Notes under the pieces: model-generated
The model's input: the letters and a program-made list of their open reading frames with translations, nothing else
What the model was told of the DNA's origin: nothing
Databases searched by the model: none
DNA from: Quillaja saponaria
Taxonomy: Eukaryota > Streptophyta > Magnoliopsida > Fabales > Quillajaceae
Assembly (NCBI GenBank): GCA_029379385.1
Contig: CM055614.1
Location: 12,963,528 to 13,027,527 of the forward strand
DNA: 64,000 nt
Direction of reading: 5' to 3'
Position numbers and translations under genes: made by a program
In this document: one piece after another, positions 11,094 through 23,542 of the stretch
Layout: each line of letters begins with the position of its first letter
Position numbering within the stretch: position 1 is the stretch's first letter

Positions 11094-13776
11094 GTAGACG
11101 CAGAAATTTAAAATTATATTAGACAAAAGCATGATTTTCTTCTTCTTAACGCCTCTGTCTAAACATGCTCTATCTATCTCTACACTCTCTCTAACCCAGA
11201 CTAGAAAGCTCCTCGATCCTTCTCCCTTGCTACTGTGAAGCCTCCGTCCAATCAGCTAGTCATCGTTAGATGACTCCATCCAACCGTGCTTCTTAGTCCA
11301 AACCACCAACAAGGGTGGTTCATGTCTTTCCCTTTTTTTTTTTTTTTTTTTTTTTTACTTTTTTTTTTTCTTGCCTTTGTGAATTTTATTTTTTTTTGAG
11401 TATGAGTTTTGATTAATGATGTATTAATTTATGTTTTAGAATTTTCTATTAGTTATTTTATGTATATTTGTAGATTTGTGAATTTTTGTGAAGTTATGGA
11501 ATTAAATTTGTTGAGTTAGGGATTTGAGAATTTGTGGGATTATGAATTTTACAATTTGTGGGATTAGGGATTCGGGGATTTGGGAATTTGTGGGTAAGAT
11601 CATGGTAAGTTATGTGAATTGCAATCTATGTGGTAGGATTGTGGACTTAGTAGCACCTTAAATGTCTTCCCAATGTCTAGGATATGTGTAACGCACTATG
11701 ATATTTGACTACCATGTTTAGAATTAGAGTTAAAATGGACTTTTCGATTTACAAATTGACTACTTTGGTTATAATTTGTTAGATTCAAGTTGTGTGTTAG
11801 TGGATATGAGTTTTTTTTTTTTTTTTTTTACTTTTTCTCTTGAATTTTAATGAATTAGTATTTGATTATTAGTTTAAATTATGGTTATTTTTTGGGAAAT
11901 TGTTGAAATGAGTTTTTATGCTAAAGTTATGGTTGTCTTGTGATTTTTGAATTGAAATAACTGTTTCATTGCTTTGTTCAGTTATTATATTATCATTCAT
12001 ATTTGCATATTGTTGTTTTGTGGGTTTTTAAGTGAAGTGTGGTTTCTTAGTTATAATTATATTTCGATTAGTGCATATACACTAATGTTGAATTTTGCCC
12101 ATTTTTTCCTTATTTGTACTTTTTTCCTACAGGTTAGTAGTGTTTCTATTTTCAATTGAAATGTGATTTCTAACTAGATTTTTTTATGTGTTTAATTGAT
12201 GGTTGGTTAAAAGTAACTTTTTATTGCACATCATATTCCTTTAGAAAACCATTTGAAAATTATCAAATTGAGCTCAGTCCACTGCAAGCAAGGTTTCCCG
12301 AGCCACCCAATACGTTCCATGCTCGACCTCCTGTAAGTGAAGGTTAGATAAGTAGACCAATCGGTCGTGAGCAAGCGCATTCCAACTTTAACCTCTTTCT
12401 CTAAAGGGGAGGGGGGAGGGGAAGAGGCACCCATAGGCTTTTGGAGGAATAGGTAGTTGTCTTCTAGGGAAGAATTGGAATAGAAGTCTTTTGTTAAGCT
12501 CGGGAAGGATGGATGAGCTTGCAATTTGACAGGTATCGTCCTCTAGGGAGGAATCAGAATATAAATCTTTTGTTGAGCTTTAGAAGGAAGGACGACCTTG
12601 TAGTCTGAGATCCCGCTTCCTCCCACCACTATCCTTTTTAGTTTAGAAAGTAAAGGTTACCTCGGTCTTTGTGGCCGTCATCTTCTTAGACAACTCCTTC
12701 TTCCTACTCCGTTCATTCTCATTTCTAAAGGCATCAAGCTATTCCTAAGTGGCCAATATAACTCTTTCCATCTCACGATCTAAAAAAGGACGAACAATAG
12801 TTATGAGTGAATTTCGAACATAAACAACAATATAAAAAATGACAAAACTTTAAAGTATTTAGGTCATCACCTTGTTGAAGTATTGAGAATCCAACTGCCA
12901 CTAGTTATGGTCTGTTTAAGAAAAAATTAATTTTAAAACTTCTACTGTCTTATCAGTGGTTGTAACGAATCTTATCCAGTTGTTTACGCCACTCGGAGGT
13001 CAGGTCAGGCTTCCCTTTCACCCTGAAATTAATCTTACCTTACCCTTGCAAAAGCCCAATAAAGGCGTTAGGAAAATATGCTAAAAAACATAAGCTTCCT
13101 ACCATTATTGTTCAAGTAAAAAATGGAGGAATTCGTTGAAAAATAGAACTAACTCATGCGTATCCTTTTTGTATAAAATAAATGTCTGAACATAGACTAA
13201 AAAAAGGCAATCTATAATTGATGGCACAGGTTAATGAGGCTACCACAAACCTCATCCTGTTAAGGGTGATCTGAACAGGGTAAACCTCATATGTATTGCA
13301 AACTCTAATGAAGAACTCATGAAGAAGAAGTCTCATCGTACCTTTTAGTTTCTCTTCTTATAGACATAATTGTTGCTCCGTGAAGTCATATGGCCATAGC
13401 TCGTGAGGTGACCTAGGATGGAAGTTGTGTCAAGGAGGGTTCAAGTAACGGTTGAAAACGACGGTCAATTTTTTGAGGTCATGACATAGTTTTCCCTCCT
13501 AACTGCCTTGACATTATAATAGAACATAAGTATATTTCATCCACTTCGAATTCCGTCCCACTGATCCAGAGAGAACATTGAACTCTCTGACCTTTCTCCA
13601 TCTTCACTATTCACCTCATTCTCTTTGTTCTCACAATCCTTCATTTTTAAGTTTTTCAAGAATGGGTTATGACTCTAGATATTTCTCTTGGTCCCAACCT
13701 AGCCTTTAGGGTCACCCCTCATTAAGAAGCAGATAAAGTGGACAAGGACGAGTAGAAGGGCTCAGCACTATCATCC
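11094..13776. other. Transposon-derived non-coding sequence
   Basis: Contains pyrimidine-rich leader-like sequence (11140-11330), T-rich runs (about 11332-11370 and 11811-11830), a stretch of GGGATT/GAATTTGTGGG repeats (about 11500-11600), and a minus-strand relic at 12231-13340. No intact gene is visible. Confidence 0.4.
12231..13340 (-). pseudogene. Possible gag-like transposon relic
   Basis: Two minus-strand fragments, one around 13336-13154 with LLHEFFIRVCNTYEVYPVQI followed by TLNRMRFVVAS, and one around 12524-12231. The first resembles the HPFF...YEVYPVQ...NGMR block found in plant gypsy-type transposon gag-like proteins. The frames are short and broken by stops. Assignment is tentative. 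Confidence 0.3.
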
Positions 13777-14870
13777 CACTTTACAAGAAATGGCAATATC
13801 AGTGTCCACAAAAAAGTGGACTTTGAAAAATGAAAACTAATAGTCACTATAAGGGTCTACTTTTTTAATTATCAGATGAGCTAAAAAAAAATAAAAAAGA
13901 CATCGATAACGTAAAATGGACACTCATAATCAAGTTCATTTAGCTTCATTTTTTGTGAAACTATTAGCATTCATTGTAGTGGACATTGATAAGTTTATTT
14001 TTTATTTTTATCATTATAAACTTATGTTTTTGTATACTATCAGCTTGTGTTTTGGTATAGATGATAAAGCAAATTTTTATTAAAATAAAAATATGATCAG
14101 CGTTCACTATTTATAATATCTACGTGAGTGTTTTCAAACTTTAATAAGTTTTCCCAAATTAAAATCCTTAATTTTCTTCTTTCTCTCCCCTATCTTAAAA
14201 TTTTCTTAACCTTTTCTTTATGTTACCTTCTCTTTGGTTTTAGCATTAAGAATTGATATCCTATTAGTATGCAGTTGCTATGCTCGTCCTCGCCGGTGGT
14301 TGGGTGTTTTCACTAGAGAAAGCTTCCAATTCTGCTTCAAACCTGTCTGCTCCAGGTGTGTTTCTTTTTTCTTGCTTTGCTTTGATATGTCTAATAATGA
14401 AACTGAAACTATGAGAAAGATATAGCAGGGTTGGTTGTTTGGCTTCACAATTTGGCAATTTAACCTAGTGTTTCTACCTAATATTTTGAGTTATTGCTGA
14501 TGTTGGTGGTGTAGTACTTGACTGGGTTGACAGTCTAATTGCTTATGTATCTTATTTAGTCTTTATTGTTCTTGAATTCCAGCTAAATGTTTACTCATCC
14601 TTTCTAAGTACCTTAACTGGCAGAGAAACTAAGTTGCAATTGGGTCCAATATGGCAAGCAAGATGTCTTAATCAATTTTGATTGTGTGGCTATTATTGTT
14701 GATTTAAAGTTGCAATTGGCTCAAGAATTTAACTGCATTGTGTTGAGTGTTTAGCAACCTATTTGGGTTTTATTGTAAAAACGATGTTCCCCTAGTGCAA
14801 ATCAATAAATCATGTCAATCACTAGGGGTTTGAACCAGTAGCCTCTTTTATTAATAAATTCCTGATTCAT

Positions 14871-16473
14871 TGATAATTCTATAAAATAAAGTTATTTTAC
14901 AACACTTTTGAGTCCGAATTTGAGGTAAATTCTAGAGTTTAGAGTTAGATTTCAAATAAAATTGGGGTTTTGAGTCTAGTCTAGTTTGTTTAGGAGTTAG
15001 CGGTGTTTTAGTTTAATAGTGAGTAGTTTTTGTTAAAATACTTATTTATTTATTTATTTTTAAATGTCTTGGGCAGTGTTATAGTCCAAAATTAAGAAAG
15101 AGATCTTGAGTCCGTGCTACAGTGCCACATCAAGAGATGTCGCGGTGCTTGAGGAGCAAAAAATTAAATTACTAATAAGAAGGCATTGAGTTGTGGCTGA
15201 CATTACCTGAGGCAACAACACCTAATTTTAAAGAAATTAAGTAATCAAATAGAAACCTCAGCGCCTCAGTACCACATCAAGGGATGCTGCAATGCCAAAT
15301 CCGTTAAGTTTCCAACATCAAGTCAAAGAAGGCTGTGCTGCAGCGCCATGAAGATGGACGTTGCAGAGCTATTATTGAAGATGACTTCGTTGGCAAACAG
15401 AGGCTTTGGCATTGAAGTGCCATGTATGAGCAAGCTGTGACACGAGGAAGAAGAACCCTAAATGTACAAGTTAATGAGCTAAGCACTGCAATGTCAAGTA
15501 AGCAAACGTCATGGCACCTGCCCGTGTTTATGTAGGACTTGTAGTTTTATGAAATTAGGAGGAAAAGGCCTATAAAAGGAGGTGAAGGGTGGGGGTTTAA
15601 ACACACTTTAGAGCTAGTGAGGAAGAGATATCAAGGAGTTTGTGAAACTCGAAGCCATGACAACTCTAGTCTTCTACCTTTCTTCTTCTTATTTTCTTAT
15701 TTGTTTGTAATTACTTTTTCAATTATGTTTTGTTTTCCATAGCTAGTTAGTTATGTTCTAGGGTTGCATGTAAACTCACATATAGCCTATGTAGTCCTTT
15801 TTTTTTTTTTTTAATGCATGCTTAGTTTTTAATTGTTTATGTTTGTCTTGAACTTAATGCTTCTAATTGTTTGATCACCAATTAGATTGCTTAGGAGCTC
15901 TTAATTTAGTTTGGTAGAATGAATTGAGGGTTAGCCTTAGATAACATAGTCTATGATTGAATTATTTATCTATTTGAATAATCTAGTTTGTTAAAGAGAT
16001 AGGAATATACTTTTTAGCCATAGGTAGCCAAATTAAAATGATTCTTAATGAATTGGTCTTAGTGTAATTCACATAAGAATATGGTAAATAAAAATAATAA
16101 AAATATAAGATTTAGGAATATGCTTGTAATTGATTAAAAATTCTAGATTAATAATTGGATCTATTACATGAGTTATTTAAAAGTAAGGAAAACATAGGTG
16201 AAATGTGAGAGATATTGCGAACCTAGGTTTTAGTAACATAGGTGAAGTGTGAGGGATATTGCGAACCTAGGTTTTAATTTAATAAAGTTTACATAAATTG
16301 CTTGCTAAGTGTAAAAACCCATCACTCAAAATCCACTGGTTTGATTAAAGCTAAAGTGCATAATTGTTAGTACTTAGCATTAAAGTAGTTTAATTTCTCG
16401 TGGGAACGATCTCTACTTAATCACTATATTACTTGCAAATGAAACATGCGCTTGGGTTACGAAATTCATGTCA
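14871..16473 (+). mobile_element. Solo LTR with target-site duplication TTCAT
   Basis: TGATAA...TGTCA termini flanked on both sides by the 5-bp direct repeat TTCAT (14866-14870 and 16474-16478). The sequence is colinear with the LTR at 2898-4274 (shared ATCACCAATTAGA and GGGAACGATCTCTACTT blocks), so both belong to one family. There is no internal region, so it arose by recombination between two LTRs. A tandem duplication of about 45 bases lies inside it (about 16185-16275, repeating GATATTGCGAACCTAGGTTT). Confidence 0.85.
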
Positions 16474-18506
16474 TTCATCAAAAGAAAAAAAAAAGTCCTA
16501 AATTTTAGAAGCATTGAAAAGTAAAAGCAAATTATGTCTCTAAAAATTGTTACCTATATTAAAAATAGTTTTAACACTACAGGCCCTTAGGTTCCTAAAG
16601 TCTATTTTCTTAAAATGAAAACTAACTAATCCTAGATTAGAAGCTAGTGGGTGAAAATGTTGTAAAAGAGGAGATTATAAGTTAGTTTACTTTCTTTGAA
16701 AGAGTTAGTGTGCAAGTGGCTTATGTAGGCTTATGCATTTTTGGAAATGTTGTTTCTTGCTCTTAAATCCAAGGGAACATCTAAAAGTATATGTTTCATG
16801 CTGTGTATTAGACTTCTTATAGGTGCATCTAATTTTAAGGATTCTTTTGATCTTTTAATGTTTTTGATGAGTATGAAAACTAAGTATGCATACTTGGTTT
16901 ATAATTTTTTGTTGACTACAACCATTCAAGCTTGATGTATTATGTAATACCATAACTAACCTTACTCCCTGGACACAAAATTCAAAAACAAATTGAGGCC
17001 TCTTGGTAGATAATTTTTCCCTTCTCACATGCTCTTCTCCTTGATTCAAAGCCTCGACATGTGAAAGATGAAAATGCAAGCATGCCTTTACAATTCCAAG
17101 ACTCCACCACCTCAAAACTGGAGCTAAGACATTAAAATGCATGATGTCCCTCTTTTTTGGTCTAACCATGTAACATGAGGTCTGACCAGAATTTAGACCT
17201 TAAATCCACCTCTAAATTGTATTACAATACTTAATTATAAAAGCATTAATGAAGTTTACATCAACTAAACCTATACTAATACATTATAATTACCCTTAAT
17301 CTTTCTTTAACTCATTCCAAGGCCTATAGCCCTATATCCCATTCATATTCACTATTTTAAATTCTTTTTCTTCATACCCGGCAACATAAACGCCATCCCA
17401 TTTTGTATTCAACCATTGTTTCCCACACTCTTTCTTCTTTATACCAAGTAACTAGTGTCATGGTAGTTTCTGTATAAGCATTTGTCCTCCACTACTAATT
17501 TTAATATCCAAACTTTTTTCTACACCTTTTCTTTCTTTTTGCCCGTTAACTCATTTCTCTTTCTATGCAAAATATGAGGGAGTCAAGGCAACGAGCAAGT
17601 TATTGTACCAAGAAGCATGCTTGCTTAAGCAATTGACTAATCTAACACCAAATTAACTTGTCTTATTCCCTACATTTTCCTTCACCCTACAATACATAGC
17701 TCATCCTTTCCACTTTATATTTAACTTTGCCCCCTACAAGTACCACTTACCCTCCTTTGTATTCAAATCTGCTTACTCTTTACTTACCCCCTTTACCAAG
17801 AAACCAATGTCATTAAAACTCATTTTCAAATCCCTTAATCCCAATCACTTTCTCTTAATCTCCTTATCTTTAGTCTTTGATACTAACATTCTCCTAAACC
17901 CTCTTATGGGTCCATATTAGTTTTCTCCTTGTTTATCTAAAGGTCCCTAATTCACGATTAATCAAATTCATGCACTAATCTCACATTTACACACTCATGG
18001 CCTACACTTGAATTGTGACTTCCTACTTTCCCTTCTCTTTCAAATCATTAAATCCTTTCCCTTATTGTAAGACTTACAGAATTACCCCTATTAACATCTA
18101 CTAAAACATCACAAACTACAATATAGTCATTCTTATTCAACATTTTACTCACAGTCATATTACCGCATATTGACATATCACAAGCACATAGATTTTTCTT
18201 CTAGTTTAACGATTTAATTGTACTAGTGGAAACATCCAATGAGTACCTATGATACAAATAAGAAAGGTATATGTGTATAATAATTTATATAACAAACAAA
18301 ATTAGATTTACATTTTTCTAAAGGAATTGAAGTGAACTTTTGATTTGCACAACTTTAACTTTATTTTAGTCTCTACTGAACTTGGCCTTAGTTTCTTAGG
18401 TTGTTCTCATGCTTATGAAAGGATATGCATACATAACTTACATTTTTTCTTTTTCTTGACCTAAAGTATGAATTCTATGTTTGTAAGATACTTCCTCAAA
18501 AGTATT

Positions 18507-18539
<33 letters not shown>

Positions 18540-18923
18540 AATCTCATTTGTCGTCACATTTGAATAGTTTTATGTTGCAGTTACTTACAAGGTGCCAGTT
18601 AGACGACTTCACAATTCGACCATTAAAGGCGGTTATGGCATATATGGTGAGCATACATACCTGCCTTCATCATTTGTTGCACTACCCTTTCCCTTGGGTA
18701 TTGATCCTCATCTCCCCCATCATTTGTCACTCCACCCTCACTCCAGCGTATTGTTCTGCTTCTCACCTCAATATCTATTGTGCCACCTCCGACATTTGAC
18801 CCTTTAGATTCATCTTCGACATCTATTGAGCCCATTACAAGAAAATATTGTAATAGTTATTAAGTAGTTCTTTTAAGTAAATTTCATATTCTTTGAATAC
18901 TTACTTTATATTTTGAAAGTGCA
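16474..18923. other. CACTA interior, no intact gene
   Basis: AT-rich sequence with a long T run at about 18511-18538. From 18590 to 18830 several short overlapping frames occur in sequence rich in histidine and proline codons, possibly a degraded first exon of the transposon gene that follows. Nothing recognisable lies between 16480 and 18500. Confidence 0.35.
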
Positions 18924-20220
18924 GAGGAGGATAATGATGACACCAATTGCCCAGCTAATGCGAGACATAGACCATAATAAGATATTCTTTGTTTGCGATA
19001 ATGAGTTGGATTAACTAGTTATCACTATAGTTGGCTATATGTTAGACTCTTAGATTTTAAATAAATTATTATTTTTAATATTAACTTTTTCAAAACAATT
19101 ATATTTTATGACAATGCATTTAAAGGATATTAAAGGTGGTATCCACTTTACAGGCGTGGCTAAGGCATACCTATAAGGACCTTTTCTACCTTCGCCAAGT
19201 TTCCAAATGAAACAAAATAAATTTCTTTTTATGATTTGTTGGTTAGTTATCATAATTATAAGTTAAGAGTTTTGATTCTTGAAAATCAAATTTACTAATA
19301 AAAAGTTATTTTTCTATTTGAATACAAATGTGTTATAAGTTTGCTACACCTAGTGAAACGCATAGAGCAAGAGAAGTATTCAACGAAATTGCCAAGAAGT
19401 GCCTTACAGATGCTTTCTAAAATTAAAATATAAATTGAGAAAGTAAAAAAGGTTGGATACCCAAGTTTGGAAGGCAACAGGTAGGCCAGGGTGGATCCCA
19501 CAAGAATATTGGGGGCATACTGTGACTTATGGCCTATGATGAGTTCAAGAAAAAGTCACAGAACAGAGAACAAACACTCTAGTGTTAGTCTTGTTCACCA
19601 TATAGAAGGGTATAATGTAGTTGTACATACAGAGTGCTTGGTAATAGTTTTTAATTTTTGATTTAATAATCTCATTCCATTTATCTATGTACATTATTAA
19701 TAACAAATTTGTTTGTCTTATGTAGATAGTGGATGTGGGGCCATGAACCTACTTGTTTGGAGGTTTTCGACCGTATTCACAAAAATAAGAAGGATGAATT
19801 TAATTCTAGATCATAAAGAACAAACGTGAGTATTATGTTTTAAATTTCCTTAATATTCATTTATATAAATAATAGACTTACATTTTTCTAATCATTTTGT
19901 ATCAGTTATTCGTAACTGCTAAGCGCAGAAGTCTGCTAGTGCACCACCAGCGTCACAACCCATTTTCGATTAAGCTTTATGGGTACTAGTATCTGATGGA
20001 AATAAGCATGGAAACTATTATAGTTTTGGCAGATGCATAGACTCTGTGGCTCTTGACCACTGTAGCTCCATTAATGTCGATAGTGCTGGAACTTCTTGCG
20101 CACCTCCCTACCTATGAACACCCCAAAGATAAGTCTGTTACTTAGGAAAATAGTGAGGGAGGAACTTGCTACATTGAGAGGATCTTAGCCATCACATCCT
20201 GCATCTTATGTAAGTAACAT
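18924..20220 (+). pseudogene. Transposase_24 / En-Spm-type plant transposon protein relic
   Basis: Recognisable blocks of the plant Ptta/En/Spm protein family (Pfam Transposase_24) occur in order. First comes PIAQLMRDIDHNKIFFVCDNEL near 18940-19010. Next are a KKCLTDALSKLKYKLRK-like block near 19390-19440, HRTENKHSSVSLVHH near 19555-19605, and HEPTCLEVFDRIHKNKKDEF near 19740-19802. The blocks are separated by apparent introns and stops, and no full-length frame survives. In intact elements this protein is one of the two element-encoded genes. A matching terminal exon lies at 23250-23339 beyond the nested foldback element. Confidence 0.6.
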
Positions 20221-21495
20221 AAAACTTGGCTTAAGTTCATTTTACCAACAATATAAGCAAGTATTGATATTTGTTAGATATTTTCAAGACCAACTTCTTG
20301 GTCTATTTTACTTTTGTTTTATGTTCTTCTGCTGGTTGAGACATGAGTGGGCTAGTCTATTCTAAATTTTTGCCTTCTTAGTCATTAAGTCACAAGTTAT
20401 ATTTAGAAGAAAAGTTGTGATATTTACTAGAATGTAAGCTTGAAAACATTTTTCACCTTAAGTTTATTTTTGTTGCTATACTTGGTATTATTTAAACATT
20501 GTCCATAACGATAATGGTTTCTTTTAGTGGTAAATAGAATGTATATAATTTTTTAATTGCATATTATAATTTTAGAAGCTGCTTGAGCTTATTTTCATAG
20601 AAGTTCTATTTGTACATCTATTTTTTCCACTTCTTTTGAACTTAGTAATCGTAGTTGGAAACATGATTGGTAATGTTTAGAAAGAATTATTTAGGGCTTC
20701 TATCGGTGATCTTATGTGGATGTTGTATGAAAAATTTGGAAATATTCTAACCATGGTTAATGAATGTTGACAAAAGTGGGAAGAAAACACATATTTGTGC
20801 AGCTTTGCTCTATTTTTTATGTAACAAATTGTACTACCTTTTGTACTTTTAAAAAAAATTGGCATCTTCTATCACTTCTTTTGGCAAAGACTGCACTTGA
20901 TTTAAAAATGTTTTGGTTTAAAGGATACTTGAGATTATTTTTCAGGGTATTGCATTTTTGAAAATCTATTTTTTCACGTCTTTTAAACCAAATAATCAAA
21001 ATTGGAAACAAACGTAAATAAGTAATGATTGTTGAGAGGCAAACAAAAAAAAAGGTTTCAAGTTGTTTTACTTCAGTTTTTAATGGGACAAACTTAGCTT
21101 TTGAGAAACTTCGTGTTAAGTTTCTTTTATCTAGTGCTTATTTTTTCTTTCGATAACTACTACTATCGATTCTCAAAGTTTTTATTTTTCAGGGCAAGCT
21201 TTTTCTATAAATACTGGATTTTTTTTTTTTTCAGATGCAAATTTAAATAGATATTTTTATTCAAATTTAACTTGCTTTGATGATTCTTTAAATGATCTAT
21301 TGTGTTTGTGAAATTTGATATATTTTTCCACTTTGTTTTTATTGAAATTTATGCAGTTGCCTCATTTGCATTGCTTTCATGTTACATATTTTTTATTATC
21401 TTCCTAATTTTTGTTGGTTAATGAGATGGAGTTAGATTCAAGTTTCTTAAAATTTGTCTTCATTTTGAGGATGGGTTCTATTAGACTCAGACGTT
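20221..21495. other. CACTA interior, AT-rich intron-like sequence
   Basis: Very AT-rich with T runs and no recognisable coding sequence. It lies between the last internal Transposase_24 block and the nested long-TIR element, so it is probably transposon intron sequence. Confidence 0.35.
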
Positions 21496-21834
21496 GATTA
21501 AAAAACCAGGAAACACCATAAATAGACTAGATTTTGAAACTTAATTTAAAAATAGACCAGTTTTGAAACTAATATAGGAAATAAGCTAAATTTACAAGTC
21601 CACGAGGGCGGCCCAATCAACACACTTCATGTGTTGGGCTGTCGAAGTGCCAAAAGTCACAAAGTATGGCTTTTTCTAGCCACACTTCGTGACTTCAAGT
21701 CACGAAATGAAAGTTGCATGCTTTAGATGACTAGCCACCAAAACTACTTTTCTTTCTTTCATATGGGTTCAATCTTATTTTACTTCTTTATTTGAACTTT
21801 GAAAATGTACAAGAAAATTATTGGGTATGGTGGA
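21496..21834 (+). repeat. Left terminal inverted repeat of the long-TIR element
   Basis: Pairs with 22661-23072 in inverted orientation, with small insertions in the right arm. The best-preserved part is at the inner end (about 21750-21834). Confidence 0.7.
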
Positions 21835-22660
21835 TTAATGTGATTTTAAATAATTGGGTATCATTCGCAATTATTCTAACCATATAATGAACCACTAATA
21901 TGTTTTTATTTTTCTCTCCCAAGAAGATTAAAAAAATAAAAAATAGATTAGAATTTAGAAATTAAAATATGTTCTCTATTGCTTGTTTAATTATTATGTT
22001 GATAAAATAGAGGAAAATTTTCATTTTCAATACCACTAAGGTCCATTTATTCAAATAATTGGGTATCATTTGATGGTACGTTGTGCACTTTTTATTGGGT
22101 TTGGATAATATCATTGGTTTCTGTATAAATAAAACATGTATCAGTGTATATAATAATTAAAATATTTTCAAATATATATTTTTTAAAATAAGAAAATATT
22201 GTAGGTGCATGGAATATTTTTATAAGGAGAGTAATCCCTTCATTGACTTACTGGGTTCGAATATCATTTAAGATACCATACTGAGTAAAATCAACATAAA
22301 TTTTTTAATTTCAACAAAAATTATTTTTGACCAAATTGAAGGAGTGATTAATCAAATTGTAATATAAGAACATTGCATTAAATTTCAGTCATTTTATAAA
22401 TAATAAATAAAAAAAACTTGTAAACAATGAAATGTGTTTACATGTTAATGGTGTTTATGGAAACATAAAATATCAGAAAAATTATAGAAAATGATTAAAA
22501 AGTGTGTGAAATTTAATTAAAGACTTCTTCTTAATTTTTAATTATGGAAGATGATATTGAAATAGGAGATCAAAAAGTTCATAATTAAACATGTTTGGCT
22601 TAATTTATTTTCCTTCCTATACCAATGTTAGTTATTTTTCTTCCACCACCCTAACTATCC

Positions 22661-23072
22661 TCCATACCCAATTAATTTTCTTGTACATTTTCAAAGTTCA
22701 AATAAAGAAGTAAAATAAGATTGAACCCACATGGAAGAAAGAAAAGTATAAAGCATCTAACCTATAAAAGAAGAAAGAAAAGTATGAAAGTTCTAAAATG
22801 GACGAGAGAGAGACACACATAAATAACTTTTACTATGCTGTCAACAAAGTGTGGCTAGAAAAAGCCATACTTCGTGACTTGACTATAGGCCTTTTGGCAG
22901 CCCAACACACAAAGTGTATTGACTTGGTCACTCTCGTGAACTTGTGATGCTCCATACTTCGTGGGTTCAACTCATGTAAATTGAACTCATTTCCCATATT
23001 AGTTTCAAATCTGGTTCATTTTTAAAATAAGTTTCAAATTTTGGTCTATTTGTGGTGTTTTTCTAGAAAATC
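22661..23072 (-). repeat. Right terminal inverted repeat of the long-TIR element
   Basis: Inverted partner of 21496-21834. It carries an extra segment around 22740-22850, so it is longer than the left arm. Confidence 0.7.
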
Positions 23073-23249
23073 ACTAGCTGATATCATACATAATATCATG
23101 CTTTTTTTTAAAACTATATATAAAATAAAAATTTGTAATTTTCTCTTAGATACAAGGCTGTCAGTTGCTAGTTTTTAAAGTTAATTTTATTTTGTAAACT
23201 TATAAGTTTTAGACATTGTAACTTATATTCATTATTAAATGATTTTCAA

Positions 23250-23339
23250 GGTGCTTCTTCATCAGCAACTCCACAATCACCTCACAATCCAATAGATGAT
23301 GAGCAAGAGGTGCAGGATCTGACTCTTAGGGATGCTTAG
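23250..23339 (+). pseudogene. Terminal exon of the CACTA transposon protein (candidate)
   Basis: After an AG acceptor-like site the frame reads ASSSATPQSPHNPIDDEQEV and then QDLTLRDA before a stop. A Ser/Pro-rich, acidic tail of this kind is common at the C terminus of Transposase_24 proteins. It would be separated from the body of the gene by the nested element at 21496-23072. Confidence 0.4.
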
Positions 23340-23462
23340 TTTTAGTTTTACTTATTTGTTATGAACAAACTTTATACTTTTATATATATTGTTGATGTTT
23401 TGTACCTTGAATGGTTTGTTAATATCTTCACCTATTGTCTTCCATGTATTAGCTTCCTCTAG

Positions 23463-23499
23463 GTGGACGATGATACTATCATTGTATATCATCGTCCAC
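23463..23499. repeat. Hairpin in CACTA subterminal region
   Basis: GTGGACGATGATAC (23463-23476) is mirrored by GTATATCATCGTCCAC (23484-23499), a near-perfect inverted repeat with a 7-base loop and a two-base bulge. Its GTGGAC core recurs at the other end of the presumed element (near 13815 and 13979), as expected of transposase-binding subterminal repeats. Confidence 0.6.
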
Positions 23500-23542
23500 T
23501 TTTTAGCTTCCACAAAGTGGATGCTAATATTTCTTTAAACAC

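Larger units (their letters stand above)
21496..23072. mobile_element. Long-TIR (Mutator-like / foldback) non-autonomous element
   Basis: Two long inverted arms: left about 21496-21834, right about 22661-23072. Outer ends read GATTAAAAAACCAGGAAACACC and, in reverse complement, GATTTTCTAGAAAAACACC. The inner ends match almost perfectly over CTTTATTTGAACTTTGAAAA and TGTACAAGAAAATTA. The arms include CACACTTCGTGAC motifs and a GGCTTTTTCTAGCC block. The 0.8-kb centre has no reading frame. The structure fits a deleted MULE or foldback element; I see no convincing 9-bp target-site duplication. Confidence 0.7.
13777..23542 (+). mobile_element. Probable CACTA (En/Spm-type) element with nested insertions
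   Basis: The left end starts CACTTTACAAGAAATGG followed by GTGTCCAC and several GTGGAC/GTCCAC motifs within 200 bases. The right end has GTGGACGATGATAC...GTCCAC and GTGGATGCTAATATTTCTTT. In inverted orientation the right end resembles the left, as for degenerate CACTA termini and subterminal repeats. Between them lie En/Spm-type coding remains (18924-20220, 23250-23339), a solo LTR (14871-16473) and a long-TIR element (21496-23072), both younger insertions. I find no clean 3-bp target-site duplication, so the outer borders are approximate. Confidence 0.45.

Noticed and set aside
16855..17169. 104-codon minus-strand reading frame
   Set aside because: No recognisable family, no start context or splice support, and it lies inside transposon-derived sequence.
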